A DNA stretch of 64,000 nt from UKL13-3 sp040387195. Lineage in GTDB: Bacteria; Bacteroidota; Bacteroidia; UKL13-3. This document shows positions 1-8,023 of this stretch, one piece after another (positions within the stretch are counted from its first letter, which is position 1; the number at the start of each line of letters is the position of its first letter). A model generated the notes under the pieces. The model made no database searches. It was not told the origin of the DNA and saw nothing but the letters and a program-made list of their open reading frames with translations. The stretch lies in assembly GCA_040387195.1 (NCBI GenBank), contig JAZKEF010000003.1, positions 68,121 to 132,120 of the forward strand, read 5' to 3'. Both the position numbers and the translations under genes were made by a program.

Positions 1-600
1 GCTGCAGGTGTAGATGCCGTAAAAGTGGGTGTTGGTCCGGGGTCCATCTGCACCACCCGCATTATTGCAGGTATCGGAGTTCCTCAATTAACGGCCATAT
101 ACGAAGCAGCAAAAGCATTAAAGGGAACAGGTATTCCGGTAATTGCCGATGGCGGTATCCGTTACAGTGGTGATGTGGTAAAAGCATTAGCTGCCGGAGC
201 AAGTACCGTAATGAGCGGAAGTTTGTTTGCAGGAACCGAAGAATCTCCGGGAGAAACTATTTTGTATGAGGGGCGTAAATTTAAATCATACCGTGGAATG
301 GGTTCGATTGAGGCCATGAAAGAAGGATCAAAAGACCGCTATTTCCAGGATGCCGAAGATGAGATTGCCAAATTGGTACCTGAAGGAATTGTGGGTATCG
401 TTCCTTTCAAGGGCGAATTAAAAGAAGTAATCTACCAGTTTGTGGGAGGTTTACGTGCAGGGATGGGTTATGTTGGTGCAAAAGACATTAAGTCCCTGCA
501 AAAAGCTAAATTCATTAAAATTACCCCCGCAGGTTCGAAAGAAAGCCATGCACATGATGTGACCATTACAAAAGAAGCTCCAAACTACAGTAGAAGATAA
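1..600 (+). CDS. guaB: IMP dehydrogenase, C-terminal part (cut by window edge)
   Basis: Oxidises IMP to XMP with NAD+, the committed step of guanine nucleotide synthesis in the cytosol. The reading frame is open from base 1, so the gene starts outside the window. The visible 199 codons hold the catalytic loop GPGSICTTR, whose cysteine (codon 17) forms the covalent XMP intermediate. They also hold the phosphate-binding GGIRYSGD stretch, the RGMGS flap and the C-terminal ESHAHDV segment typical of the family. The N-terminal barrel half and CBS domains are not in view. A strong terminator follows 25 bases after the stop. Identification is secure. Confidence 0.96.
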   Translation, partial: AAGVDAVKVGVGPGSICTTRIIAGIGVPQLTAIYEAAKALKGTGIPVIADGGIRYSGDVVKALAAGASTVMSGSLFAGTEESPGETILYEGRKFKSYRGMGSIEAMKEGSKDRYFQDAEDEIAKLVPEGIVGIVPFKGELKEVIYQFVGGLRAGMGYVGAKDIKSLQKAKFIKITPAGSKESHAHDVTITKEAPNYSRR

Positions 601-624
601 TATGCTTCCATAAACATTTAGAAG

Positions 625-660
625 AGCTCTGCCGGTAAATACGGCAGGGCTTTTTATTTT
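625..660 (+). terminator. Rho-independent terminator of guaB
   Basis: A 10-bp stem (AGCTCTGCCG / CGGCAGGGCT, one G-T wobble) with a 7-base loop runs directly into a T-rich tail. It separates guaB from the next gene, which starts at 686. Confidence 0.9.
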
Positions 661-685
661 TACAATACCTTTCGTAAGTTGCAAC

Positions 686-1204
686 GTGACCAAACCAACA
701 ACATCTTTTAAAGGAATAATCGATCGTTTTGATAGCAACCTCTGGCATTACTATGTAAAGGTTCCTATCAAAATCGCTCAAAAATTTATTGAGGGTAAGG
801 ATAAACGGGTTGTGTGTACCCTGAATAGAACAGAAACCTTCCATGCAGCACTGATGCATTTAGGAGATGGCGGCTACTTTATCATGGTCAATAAACAATT
901 GCGCAGCAAACTAAAGGTAAAGGATGGAGATGAAATTTTGGTTGCTCTCGTTAAAGATGAAAGTGAATACGGACTCCCCTTACCCGATGAGTTTAAGGAA
1001 CTGCTCCAACAGGATATTGATGGGAACGCTATTTTCCAATCGCTAACTGCCGGCAAACAGCGAACCCTGTTATACATTATCGGAAAACCCAAATCACCTG
1101 ATTTGCGGATCCGCAATGGCATTGTCATACTCGAGCATTTAAAACGAAACATGGGCAAAATTGATTATAAACAATTGAATCTTGACATGAAAAACACATT
1201 CTGA
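686..1204 (+). CDS. DUF1905 / YdeI-like (OmpD-associated) domain protein
   Basis: A 172-residue soluble protein with no signal peptide. The first ~95 residues (SFKGIIDRF... WHYYVKVP... VVCTLNRTETFHAALMHLGDGGYFIMV) fit the small beta-barrel DUF1905 domain. The helical C-terminal part (GNAIFQSLTAGKQRTLLYIIGKPKSPDLRIRN) resembles the bacteriocin-protection YdeI/OmpD-associated domain, in which such residues are conserved. The biochemical role is unknown. The start is a GTG at 686; no in-frame ATG lies near it. It ends 23 bases before the next gene and may be co-transcribed with it. The family call is good; the function is not known. Confidence 0.75.
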   Translation: MTKPTTSFKGIIDRFDSNLWHYYVKVPIKIAQKFIEGKDKRVVCTLNRTETFHAALMHLGDGGYFIMVNKQLRSKLKVKDGDEILVALVKDESEYGLPLPDEFKELLQQDIDGNAIFQSLTAGKQRTLLYIIGKPKSPDLRIRNGIVILEHLKRNMGKIDYKQLNLDMKNTF

Positions 1205-1227
1205 TTCCCGATATTGCTACCCCATTT

Positions 1228-2601
1228 ATGTATGCTATTGTTGATATCGAAACCACGGGAGGCCATGCCGACTCAAACGGCATTACCGAAATTGCCATCT
1301 ATATCTTTGATGGTGAAAAAGTAGTGGATGAATTCGTATCCTTGGTGAATCCGCAATATCCTATTCCCCCATTCCTGGAAAGCTATACCGGCATCACCAA
1401 TCAAATGGTGCAAAAAGCTCCAAAGTTTAAACAGATTGCACCAAAGGTTTATGAGTTATTGAAGGATCATATCTTCATTGCACACAATGTAAATTTCGAC
1501 TACTCCTTTATACATTACCAATTGCAGCAAAACGGTTTTGAACTCAACGCTGATAAACTTTGTACTGTCCGTTTAAGCAGGAAAGTATTTCCGGGATATA
1601 AATCATACAGCCTTGGCAATATTTGCGGGGCATTGGGAATTCCCATTCAAAACCGTCACCGGGCCGCGGGTGACGCTATTGCTACCGTAAAACTGTTTCA
1701 CAAAATATTGCAGGCAGATGATGGCTCCATCGTAAAAGGGTTCCTCAAAAAAGGCTCGAAAGAATACCTGCTGCCACCCAATTTACCAAAGGAACAGTTT
1801 GACATATTATCACAACAAACCGGTGTATATTATTTTCACGATGACCAGGGCAAGGTGATATATGTAGGCAAAGCCAAAAACATCAAAAAGCGGGTGGGTT
1901 CTCATTTTACCGGAAACGGAACGGGTAAACAAAAACAGGATTTTTTGCGCAACATTCATGGCATTTCGTTCACCGAATGTGCAACTGAACTAATGGCTTT
2001 TATTCTGGAGTCGGTTGAAATTAAAAAACATTGGCCACCCTTTAACCGTGCCCTAAAAAAAGTAGATTTCAATTTTGCCATTTATGATTACCAGGACCGC
2101 AATGATTATGTTCGTTTATGTGTAGACCGTGTACGTAAAAACATGATCCCTCTTCATACATACCGTACCCAGATAGATGCAATCAATGCTTTACAGGAGA
2201 TTATTTTGCAGCATGAATTGTGTCCGAAATTATGTTATGTGAATACCGCTAAAGAACCCTGCAGTGCATTTGAATCGACCTGCTGCAAGGGAGCCTGCGA
2301 ACAGAAAGAAAATGCGGTGGTGTATAACCAGCGCGTGACTCTTGCAATTGAAAACCTCAGCAACAGTGAATCATACGCACTTATTGATAAAGGATTGTAT
2401 GCCGATGAGAACAGTTGCATTTTAATTGAAAAAGGAAAATTCATCGGTATGGGGTATGTTCCCGTGGACGCAGGGATTCATGATTTAGAAACCGTAAAGT
2501 CATTTATCAAGCTCCACAAGGAAAGCTTCTATATTAAAGATATCCTCCAAAGTGAAACGCTGCTTGCTTCAACAAGGCGGATCGATTTTGCAGTTGCATA
2601 A
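1228..2601 (+). CDS. DnaQ-like exonuclease fused to GIY-YIG (UvrC N-terminal-like) nuclease
   Basis: A 457-residue two-nuclease protein. Residues 1-160 form a DEDDh exonuclease of the DNA polymerase III epsilon type: DIE (D6, E8), HNVNFD (D91) and HRAAGD (H144, D149) supply all catalytic residues. Residues 199-280 form a GIY-YIG domain with GVYYF and IYVGKAKNIKKRV, as in the 3'-incision half of UvrC and in Cho. A cysteine-rich patch follows (about residues 332-355, CPKLC, CCKGAC). There is no UvrC C-terminal RNase H half or HhH motif. The same fusion is known in other Bacteroidota and in actinobacteria. A role in DNA repair or end processing is inferred. A terminator lies at its stop. Confidence 0.85.
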   Translation: MYAIVDIETTGGHADSNGITEIAIYIFDGEKVVDEFVSLVNPQYPIPPFLESYTGITNQMVQKAPKFKQIAPKVYELLKDHIFIAHNVNFDYSFIHYQLQQNGFELNADKLCTVRLSRKVFPGYKSYSLGNICGALGIPIQNRHRAAGDAIATVKLFHKILQADDGSIVKGFLKKGSKEYLLPPNLPKEQFDILSQQTGVYYFHDDQGKVIYVGKAKNIKKRVGSHFTGNGTGKQKQDFLRNIHGISFTECATELMAFILESVEIKKHWPPFNRALKKVDFNFAIYDYQDRNDYVRLCVDRVRKNMIPLHTYRTQIDAINALQEIILQHELCPKLCYVNTAKEPCSAFESTCCKGACEQKENAVVYNQRVTLAIENLSNSESYALIDKGLYADENSCILIEKGKFIGMGYVPVDAGIHDLETVKSFIKLHKESFYIKDILQSETLLASTRRIDFAVA

Positions 2602-2638
2602 AAAAGGTTGAACCTCTGCGCTCAACCTTTTCTTTTTA
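2601..2638. terminator. Bidirectional terminator between the nuclease gene and folE
   Basis: The stem AAAAAGGTTGA / TCAACCTTTT has T-rich tails in both directions. It sits between convergent genes and can end both transcripts. Confidence 0.8.
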
Positions 2639-2652
2639 TAGGTAAATGTGTC

Positions 2653-3348
2653 CTACATGTTATCCATCACCACATATCTTAAAAACTCTTCACGGGTTTT
2701 TGCATCCAGAAACTTACCGCAATACTCTGATGTAATGGTATTGCTGGTTACATCTTTTACACCACGTGATGCTACACATAAATGATCGGCCTCAATAATC
2801 ACCGCAACATCTTCTGTATTCAATGATTCTTTAAGCATATTGGCGATCTGGATCGTCATTCGCTCCTGCACTTGCGGACGTTGGGCAAAATACCTTACAA
2901 TACGATTCAACTTTGATAGACCAACTACTCTCCCGTTAGGAATATATGCTATATGTGCCTTTCCAATAATTGGAACAAAATGATGCTCGCATGTACTATG
3001 GAATGTAATCTGTTTCTCAACCAACATATTTTTGTATTGGTATTTGTTTTCAAACAGCTTCGCTTTCGGTGCATTCTTAGGATTCAATCCCGAGAAAATT
3101 TCCTGCACATACATTTTCGCAACACGGTGGGGAGTGCCTTTTAAACTATCATCCGTCATATCCAACCCCAGAATAAGCATGATTTCCTTAAAATGTTTTT
3201 CAATCAATTCAATTTTAAGTGCATCATCCAGTTCAAATGCATCTTCCCTCATTGGCGTTTCCAGTGAAAAAGACTCATGCCCCTCTCCCATTTCCTCAAA
3301 GTGATGTTTACTTTCCGCTGTATTCAACAAAGTTTCTTTCTGTTTCAT
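2653..3348 (-). CDS. folE: GTP cyclohydrolase I
   Basis: Converts GTP to 7,8-dihydroneopterin triphosphate, the entry to folate, tetrahydropterin and queuosine synthesis. The 231-residue protein has the zinc ligands C120, H123 (in CEHH) and C191 (HLCVASRG), plus the family stretches GTPHRVAKMY and LSKLNRIVRYFAQRPQVQE. It follows queD on the same strand. The annotated ATG lies 41 bases inside the end of queD, and the first ~40 residues are poorly conserved acidic sequence. A later ATG (residue 20 or 33) is therefore possible. QueD uses the FolE product, so the pair forms a logical operon. Confidence 0.93.
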   Translation of the reverse strand: MKQKETLLNTAESKHHFEEMGEGHESFSLETPMREDAFELDDALKIELIEKHFKEIMLILGLDMTDDSLKGTPHRVAKMYVQEIFSGLNPKNAPKAKLFENKYQYKNMLVEKQITFHSTCEHHFVPIIGKAHIAYIPNGRVVGLSKLNRIVRYFAQRPQVQERMTIQIANMLKESLNTEDVAVIIEADHLCVASRGVKDVTSNTITSEYCGKFLDAKTREEFLRYVVMDNM

Positions 3349-3718
3349 AAAGTTTGATGTTCAATGTTAAACTATTGTCAAGTCTTTTTCTAATTAAGTT
3401 CCAAATTACCACCGCAATATTTTCTGCTGTTGGATTTACTGCACGGAACTCCTCCGTATCCAGATTCAGGTTTCGGTGATCAAATCGGTCTTCGATTTCC
3501 TCTTTAATAATATCCTTTAAAATTTTGGTATCAATCAAATAACCCGTTTCCTCATTAATCTGTCCCGATACTGTTACAATCAATTCATAATTATGGCCGT
3601 GGTAGTTGGCGTTATTGCATGTACCAAATACTTCCTTGTTTTTTTCGGGAGTCCAATGTGATACATCCAACCTGTGGGCCGCATTAAAATGACTTTTGCG
3701 CGATACTGAAATTTCCAT
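3308..3718 (-). CDS. queD: 6-pyruvoyl-tetrahydropterin synthase / 6-carboxytetrahydropterin synthase family
   Basis: Acts on dihydroneopterin triphosphate from FolE. In bacteria this usually gives 6-carboxytetrahydropterin for queuosine and 7-deazaguanine synthesis. The 136-residue length is normal. Zinc ligands are H15 (SHFNAAHRL), H40 and H42 (YHGHNYEL); the catalytic cysteine is C34 (GTCNNANYHG). The conserved ending (YETERNFVEY) is present. It is the first gene of the queD-folE pair. No queC, queE or queF is nearby, so a tetrahydropterin cofactor role cannot be excluded from context alone. Confidence 0.88.
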   Translation of the reverse strand: MEISVSRKSHFNAAHRLDVSHWTPEKNKEVFGTCNNANYHGHNYELIVTVSGQINEETGYLIDTKILKDIIKEEIEDRFDHRNLNLDTEEFRAVNPTAENIAVVIWNLIRKRLDNSLTLNIKLYETERNFVEYSGK

Positions 3719-4064
3719 ATTAAACCAGACAAGCTACAAAGTTAAGTCTAGATTATGCATTCTCCTATCTAACTTAACTGCGTTGTTATAGTAATGATAT
3801 AACTTGTTTAACCCCAAATTGTTTTAGTTTAACATTATGACAGCCCTATACTGGCATAATTTATGTGCTGCGTACATAGGCAAATTGGATTCATAATACG
3901 CTAAATGTTTTATAAAAATCAATTTACTTATTTATAATATCTTAATTTACAGTAGATTATAAATTGTCTAACATTTCTCATAAAAGATTTAACAAAACCG
4001 CTAGGAATTATGGATGGAATAGCGCTTAAATTTGTATAACAATTTTTAATAATAATTAAACAGT
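3719..4064. other. Divergent intergenic region between queD and an ECF sigma gene
   Basis: A 346-base AT-rich spacer with no credible ORF. On the minus side, TAACTTTG (3744-3737) fits the TAnnTTTG element before queD. An inverted repeat, GTTAAGTCTAGA at 3741-3752 and TCTAACTTAAC at 3768-3778, overlaps it. On the plus side, TAAATTTG at 4027-4034 precedes the sigma gene by about 30 bases. No clear upstream TTTG box was found for either, so both promoter assignments are tentative. Confidence 0.5.
3737..3778 (-). promoter_or_regulatory. Candidate queD promoter overlapped by an inverted repeat
   Basis: TAACTTTG on the minus strand matches the Bacteroidota -7 element. The near-perfect inverted repeat (11 of 12 positions, one extra base) starting inside it has the layout of an operator. 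No regulator is identified. Confidence 0.35.
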
Positions 4065-4604
4065 ATGACAGCTATCGAGTTTAAAAAGGTGGTTCAGAAA
4101 GAAGCACAATCGATGAGACATTATGCTTATCAGCTTACCCGTAATGTTGAAGACACGAATGATTTAATACAGGATACGATGATGAAGGCATTCATATATC
4201 AGGATAAATTTACGGATGGTACCAACCTTAAGGGTTGGTTGTACACCATCATGAAAAATACCTTTATCAATAATTACCGTAGAATGGTGAAGCGGAATAC
4301 CTTTATTGACCAAACCGAGAATGATCATTATCTCGACTCCCTTAATCATTCAGAAAAAAATAAAGGGGATGAGAATTTTGTGATGCGTGATATTGAAAAC
4401 GCCATTAACAAACTCCCGATGAGTTTAAAAAAGCCATTCACCATGAACAATAGTGGGTTCAAATACCATGAAATTGCAGCTATTTTACATATCCCAATTG
4501 GTACCGTGAAAACCAGAATTTTTGTTGCCCGAAGACAACTAAGGGAAGCCTTAAACACATATGGGCACCAATATGGACTGGAAAACACCCAAGTAAAAGA
4601 TTAA
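4065..4604 (+). CDS. ECF-type RNA polymerase sigma factor
   Basis: A 179-residue sigma-70 family protein holding only regions 2 and 4. Region 2 is about residues 15-80 (AYQLTRNVEDTNDLIQDTMM ... GWLYTIMKNTFINNYRR). Region 4 is about 112-165, with a helix-turn-helix (YHEIAAILHIPIGTVKTRI). Unlike the other two ECF genes in the window, it has no adjacent anti-sigma gene. It resembles the stand-alone, broadly conserved Bacteroidota ECF sigma factors. Its own terminator follows, so it is probably transcribed alone. Confidence 0.9.
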   Translation: MTAIEFKKVVQKEAQSMRHYAYQLTRNVEDTNDLIQDTMMKAFIYQDKFTDGTNLKGWLYTIMKNTFINNYRRMVKRNTFIDQTENDHYLDSLNHSEKNKGDENFVMRDIENAINKLPMSLKKPFTMNNSGFKYHEIAAILHIPIGTVKTRIFVARRQLREALNTYGHQYGLENTQVKD

Positions 4605-4627
4605 CCTAATCCCCTGTTTCCCGTAAG

Positions 4628-4654
4628 AAAGCCGAAGAATATTCGGCTTTTTTT
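4628..4654 (+). terminator. Terminator of the ECF sigma gene
   Basis: The 9-bp stem AAAGCCGAA / TTCGGCTTT has a 5-base loop and then a T7 run. Confidence 0.9.
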
Positions 4655-4703
4655 ATGATTAATGCTTTCTATTTTATTACTTTGGTTAAAAGTATCATAG
4701 CTT

Positions 4704-5558
4704 ATGAAAAAACTAATTGCTTCATTCATCCTAGCATTTGTATGTGTATCCGCTGTAAAAGCCCAGTTCGGATTTGTAAAAAAAGAAGACATTGAGAAGT
4801 TTAAGGATACACGACTTATCGTAGTATTATATAATGATAGTATTTATAATGCTTCCATTAGAACTGCCGTTGAAAAATTCTGGACCTTTAACGGAGGGTT
4901 TGAATTTGTAAACGATAGCATGATGAAGGCATACGCAAAGGGTAACTATAGTTATCTTTCATTTGCCAAAGGGAAAAAATCGAATAAAATAAAAACCAAA
5001 CTGGGTTCTTCGGAAGATGATTGCAATGGATTAGTGGTTACTTCAAAATACCGCAAACGTGCCAAACTTACCGAAATTATTGCCGAAGGATATTGCAGCA
5101 ATGTAATAGATACTACTGATTGGTATCCTGAAATGGTAAGAGGGGTGCAAATGCTCAATAATTACTTTAACTATGCCGTACAGGCGGAAAACGATAAGGA
5201 TATTGACTATGGCCAGATGTTAAGCAGTTACCCGGGTGACCTTACTATTATTTCGAGTAAAAAACTACTGATTGAATTGGGCACTTTGCAACTAAAAGGA
5301 AAAGAAGATGCTACGGCCATTTATGGCAATGATGTGGAAGAAGTTGACCGTGACGAAATCAATAAAGCGATTCTTACACAAGATCCGGATTTGGTATATG
5401 TGTTCACCGTATTTAATGAGAAAGAATCGTATAAATTATTTGTTTCGGCTTCAAACAGTGACGTAATGCATGTTACAACAGGAAAACCTGACCAGTTGAA
5501 AACCATTGCCAAAGATCTGAAAGCACTCAAACAAAGAATAGATAAGGCGAATAAATAA
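4704..5558 (+). CDS. Secreted hypothetical protein
   Basis: 284 residues with a clear signal peptide (MKKLIASFILAFVCVSAVKA, cleavage before QFG). The mature part is mixed alpha/beta with no motif I recognise, no repeats and no sorting domain; two cysteines lie near residues 109 and 133. Periplasmic location is inferred. It is convergent with the FG-GAP gene, whose stop is 8 bases away. The last codons lie in an inverted repeat shared with that gene's end. Confidence 0.75.
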   Translation: MKKLIASFILAFVCVSAVKAQFGFVKKEDIEKFKDTRLIVVLYNDSIYNASIRTAVEKFWTFNGGFEFVNDSMMKAYAKGNYSYLSFAKGKKSNKIKTKLGSSEDDCNGLVVTSKYRKRAKLTEIIAEGYCSNVIDTTDWYPEMVRGVQMLNNYFNYAVQAENDKDIDYGQMLSSYPGDLTIISSKKLLIELGTLQLKGKEDATAIYGNDVEEVDRDEINKAILTQDPDLVYVFTVFNEKESYKLFVSASNSDVMHVTTGKPDQLKTIAKDLKALKQRIDKANK

Positions 5559-5570
5559 ACTCGCCTTATC
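5541..5570. terminator. Perfect inverted repeat across two convergent stop codons
   Basis: GATAAGGCGA (5541-5550) and TCGCCTTATC (5561-5570) are perfect 10-bp arms around an AT-only centre. The repeat covers the last codons of both converging genes. A T tail is absent, so action as a two-way terminator is only likely. Confidence 0.45.
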
Positions 5571-7956
5571 TGCTGATTAAAAATCTTCCTGTAAATGATT
5601 GGGTTTTCCCTCTCAATTGTATAAAGTACATGCCGTCCTTAAGGCTTTCGGTTGCTATAGTGTGTGTTGAATAAAAATGATTCACATTGCCCTGAAGCAA
5701 TACCTGCCCAACTATATTCACAATTTCATAGGCCATATCTTCTCGCAAATTCACCGTATTGAAAGAGAGTTCGGTATTAGCCGGATTCGGGTATACAACC
5801 AATGTACCTTTGTTTAGCATCTCTTCATCCATCCCAATATTTCCGGTATCAGTGGGGATAGACGCATAAAAATTAAGTCCCCCTCCCATGTTTCCGATCA
5901 ACATATCCAGCTTATCATCATTGTCGAGATTAGCTGCAAAAGGAACAGATCTCGATCCGAATTTGATAGCTTTACCGGAAGGGTCCGATTGGTTGATTGA
6001 AAACAGCTGGGTTTGTTTGGCAAATACCTTTCCGATTGTATCAGAAACACTCATATACAACCACACTTCACCACTACTTGTACCCACCAACATTTCTACT
6101 GTATTGCTATCGCCATCCAGGTTGCAGGCAAACGGTACAGCATACCCGTCAGGTTCCATATTATTATAACCGCCACTGCTCACATAGGTCTTACGTGTCA
6201 TTATTTTTCCTAAACTGTCAATAGTTGGAATGTTACTGAATACGGGGTTGGTCACTGTTCCCGTATTTTGATAATACTGAACTATTCCGGCCTTATTTCC
6301 GATGAGTAAATCGTTTTTACCATCCTTATTCAGGTCAAATACCTGAGGTGCAGAATTATTACCGGCATCAATATCGCCAAAGGTGCGAGTTTGCAAAGCG
6401 AAACTAGCAGAAGAACCACTTGACTGATTCAGGAAATACTCAATCTTTCCATTCGAATTTCCGATGATGAGGTCCTTTTTTCCATCACCATTCAAATCTC
6501 CAAATGTTGGATGCATCTCTAGGATAGCTGTGTCATTGGTGAGCGACAAAAAATTACTATCCTGCAATACATAAACAGGACTGTTGTTGGTTCTGATATT
6601 GCGGTAAAACATCAACTTGTCTTTTACATTCATCGTTTGCTCATAATCACCGCTTGTTGCTACCAGCAAATCATTTTTGCCGTCATTATCCATATCCATA
6701 ATTACAGGAACCGTGCGGGCACCATAATCCAGTGATTGATTAAATAAAAAGAAGTTGTTACCCTTAAAATCAAAAACCGGTTTTGCGTTGGTTCCTGTAT
6801 TATCATAAACCCACACATTGTTTGTGTTTTTCACACCTAATGTATTGTTGGTTGTAACCAGCAATTCATTGATGCCATCGCCATCCATATCTACATAATA
6901 TGGAGCAGGAAAATTGATGTGATTAAACGGAGTTGTATTTTTAGGAAACACAGAATCCTGTGCTACAATCGAATCATGTCCCTGCGGATGTTGATTTTTT
7001 CCATTGATTAATGCAATTAGGGAGTTGAATAAAACATCCCCATATATCATATCTTTAATACCATCACCATTAATATCCAGCATCAATGTTGAGGTGCCTG
7101 CGTGTTTTGCCTGCGCCATTTTTTGCATCGGATACAAGCGGTAATAACATGCGGAGAGTTGATCCTTTCGCAGGTTAATTGTAAACATATTGGTACCGGC
7201 ATTAGCATTAAACTGAACGCCTCCCCAACATAAATCTCTCAATATAAAACGGGTACTGTCTGCAGGATACTGAATATTAAAGGGATTGATTTTATAATTC
7301 TCAACGTATTGCGGACTAAAATCGCTGCTCTGAAAACACAAAATGTCAATATCCCCATCACCATCCATATCCTCAATGGAAGGAATATCAATACTATTGG
7401 CTTGTATGATTCTGTCGGAACGGTCAAAGTTTGGATAGGTAGGTGGTAGTCCATATCCTTCGGGACTTCTGCCTGTATCCTTCACTTCATTGTTAACAGG
7501 TTTGAATGAAAAATTACTCCCACCGGTATTCAATAATATCCTCAATCCGTTTGATGAACCGACAGGTTTGGTGCTATCAGGCAGAAGGTGTCGGTTATCA
7601 ATTACCTCCGTAAAAATATCCTCTTTTCCGTCACCGTTAAAATCACGTAACAAGGCCCAAGATTGGAGATATGGAAACTTTTGTTCATAAAAAGGAGAAT
7701 GCTCATAACCGGTTGGCAAATTCAAAAAACATAATACCCGCCCTGTCGAACGATCAAATGTAAACAAGTCCTTGCGGCCATCTGCATTTAAATCAATATT
7801 GGAAAACTGGGGGGCATTTACACCACCGGTGAACGGAAATTTAAGAGTATCCGTTCCATTCAAAAACTTCGGTGCATTTGAATAATAAAACCGAAATGAT
7901 TGTGAATTTGCAACAAACGAACTTAGAAGGCTGAGGATAAGTATAAGTCTTTTCAT
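5566..7956 (-). CDS. Secreted FG-GAP/VCBS repeat protein with T9SS type A sorting domain
   Basis: A 796-residue protein. I start it at the ATG at 7956 because it opens a proper signal peptide (MKRLILILSLLSSFVANSQS); the 17-codon extension upstream is not credible. About ten calcium-binding loops of the DxDxDGxxD kind recur (DLNADGRKD, DFNGDGKED, DMDGDGDID, DMDNDGKND, DLNGDGKKD and others), as in integrin-like FG-GAP propellers. The last ~85 residues (VYPNPANTELSF ... GMYFIQLRGK ... GRFLISR) are a T9SS C-terminal sorting domain. It should therefore be exported by the PorU/PorV system encoded about 2-7 kb downstream. The ligand or function is unknown. Confidence 0.88.
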   Translation of the reverse strand: MKRLILILSLLSSFVANSQSFRFYYSNAPKFLNGTDTLKFPFTGGVNAPQFSNIDLNADGRKDLFTFDRSTGRVLCFLNLPTGYEHSPFYEQKFPYLQSWALLRDFNGDGKEDIFTEVIDNRHLLPDSTKPVGSSNGLRILLNTGGSNFSFKPVNNEVKDTGRSPEGYGLPPTYPNFDRSDRIIQANSIDIPSIEDMDGDGDIDILCFQSSDFSPQYVENYKINPFNIQYPADSTRFILRDLCWGGVQFNANAGTNMFTINLRKDQLSACYYRLYPMQKMAQAKHAGTSTLMLDINGDGIKDMIYGDVLFNSLIALINGKNQHPQGHDSIVAQDSVFPKNTTPFNHINFPAPYYVDMDGDGINELLVTTNNTLGVKNTNNVWVYDNTGTNAKPVFDFKGNNFFLFNQSLDYGARTVPVIMDMDNDGKNDLLVATSGDYEQTMNVKDKLMFYRNIRTNNSPVYVLQDSNFLSLTNDTAILEMHPTFGDLNGDGKKDLIIGNSNGKIEYFLNQSSGSSASFALQTRTFGDIDAGNNSAPQVFDLNKDGKNDLLIGNKAGIVQYYQNTGTVTNPVFSNIPTIDSLGKIMTRKTYVSSGGYNNMEPDGYAVPFACNLDGDSNTVEMLVGTSSGEVWLYMSVSDTIGKVFAKQTQLFSINQSDPSGKAIKFGSRSVPFAANLDNDDKLDMLIGNMGGGLNFYASIPTDTGNIGMDEEMLNKGTLVVYPNPANTELSFNTVNLREDMAYEIVNIVGQVLLQGNVNHFYSTHTIATESLKDGMYFIQLRGKTQSFTGRFLISR

Positions 7957-8023
7957 GCGGGATTTATTTGCTATTGTAAAGATACACCAATAATTTGCAG
8001 GGCGCACTTAATATATTCTTAAA

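Noticed and set aside
3719..4064. preQ1 riboswitch upstream of queD
   Set aside because: No H-type pseudoknot or purine-rich tail pattern of preQ1 aptamers was found; only an inverted repeat is visible.
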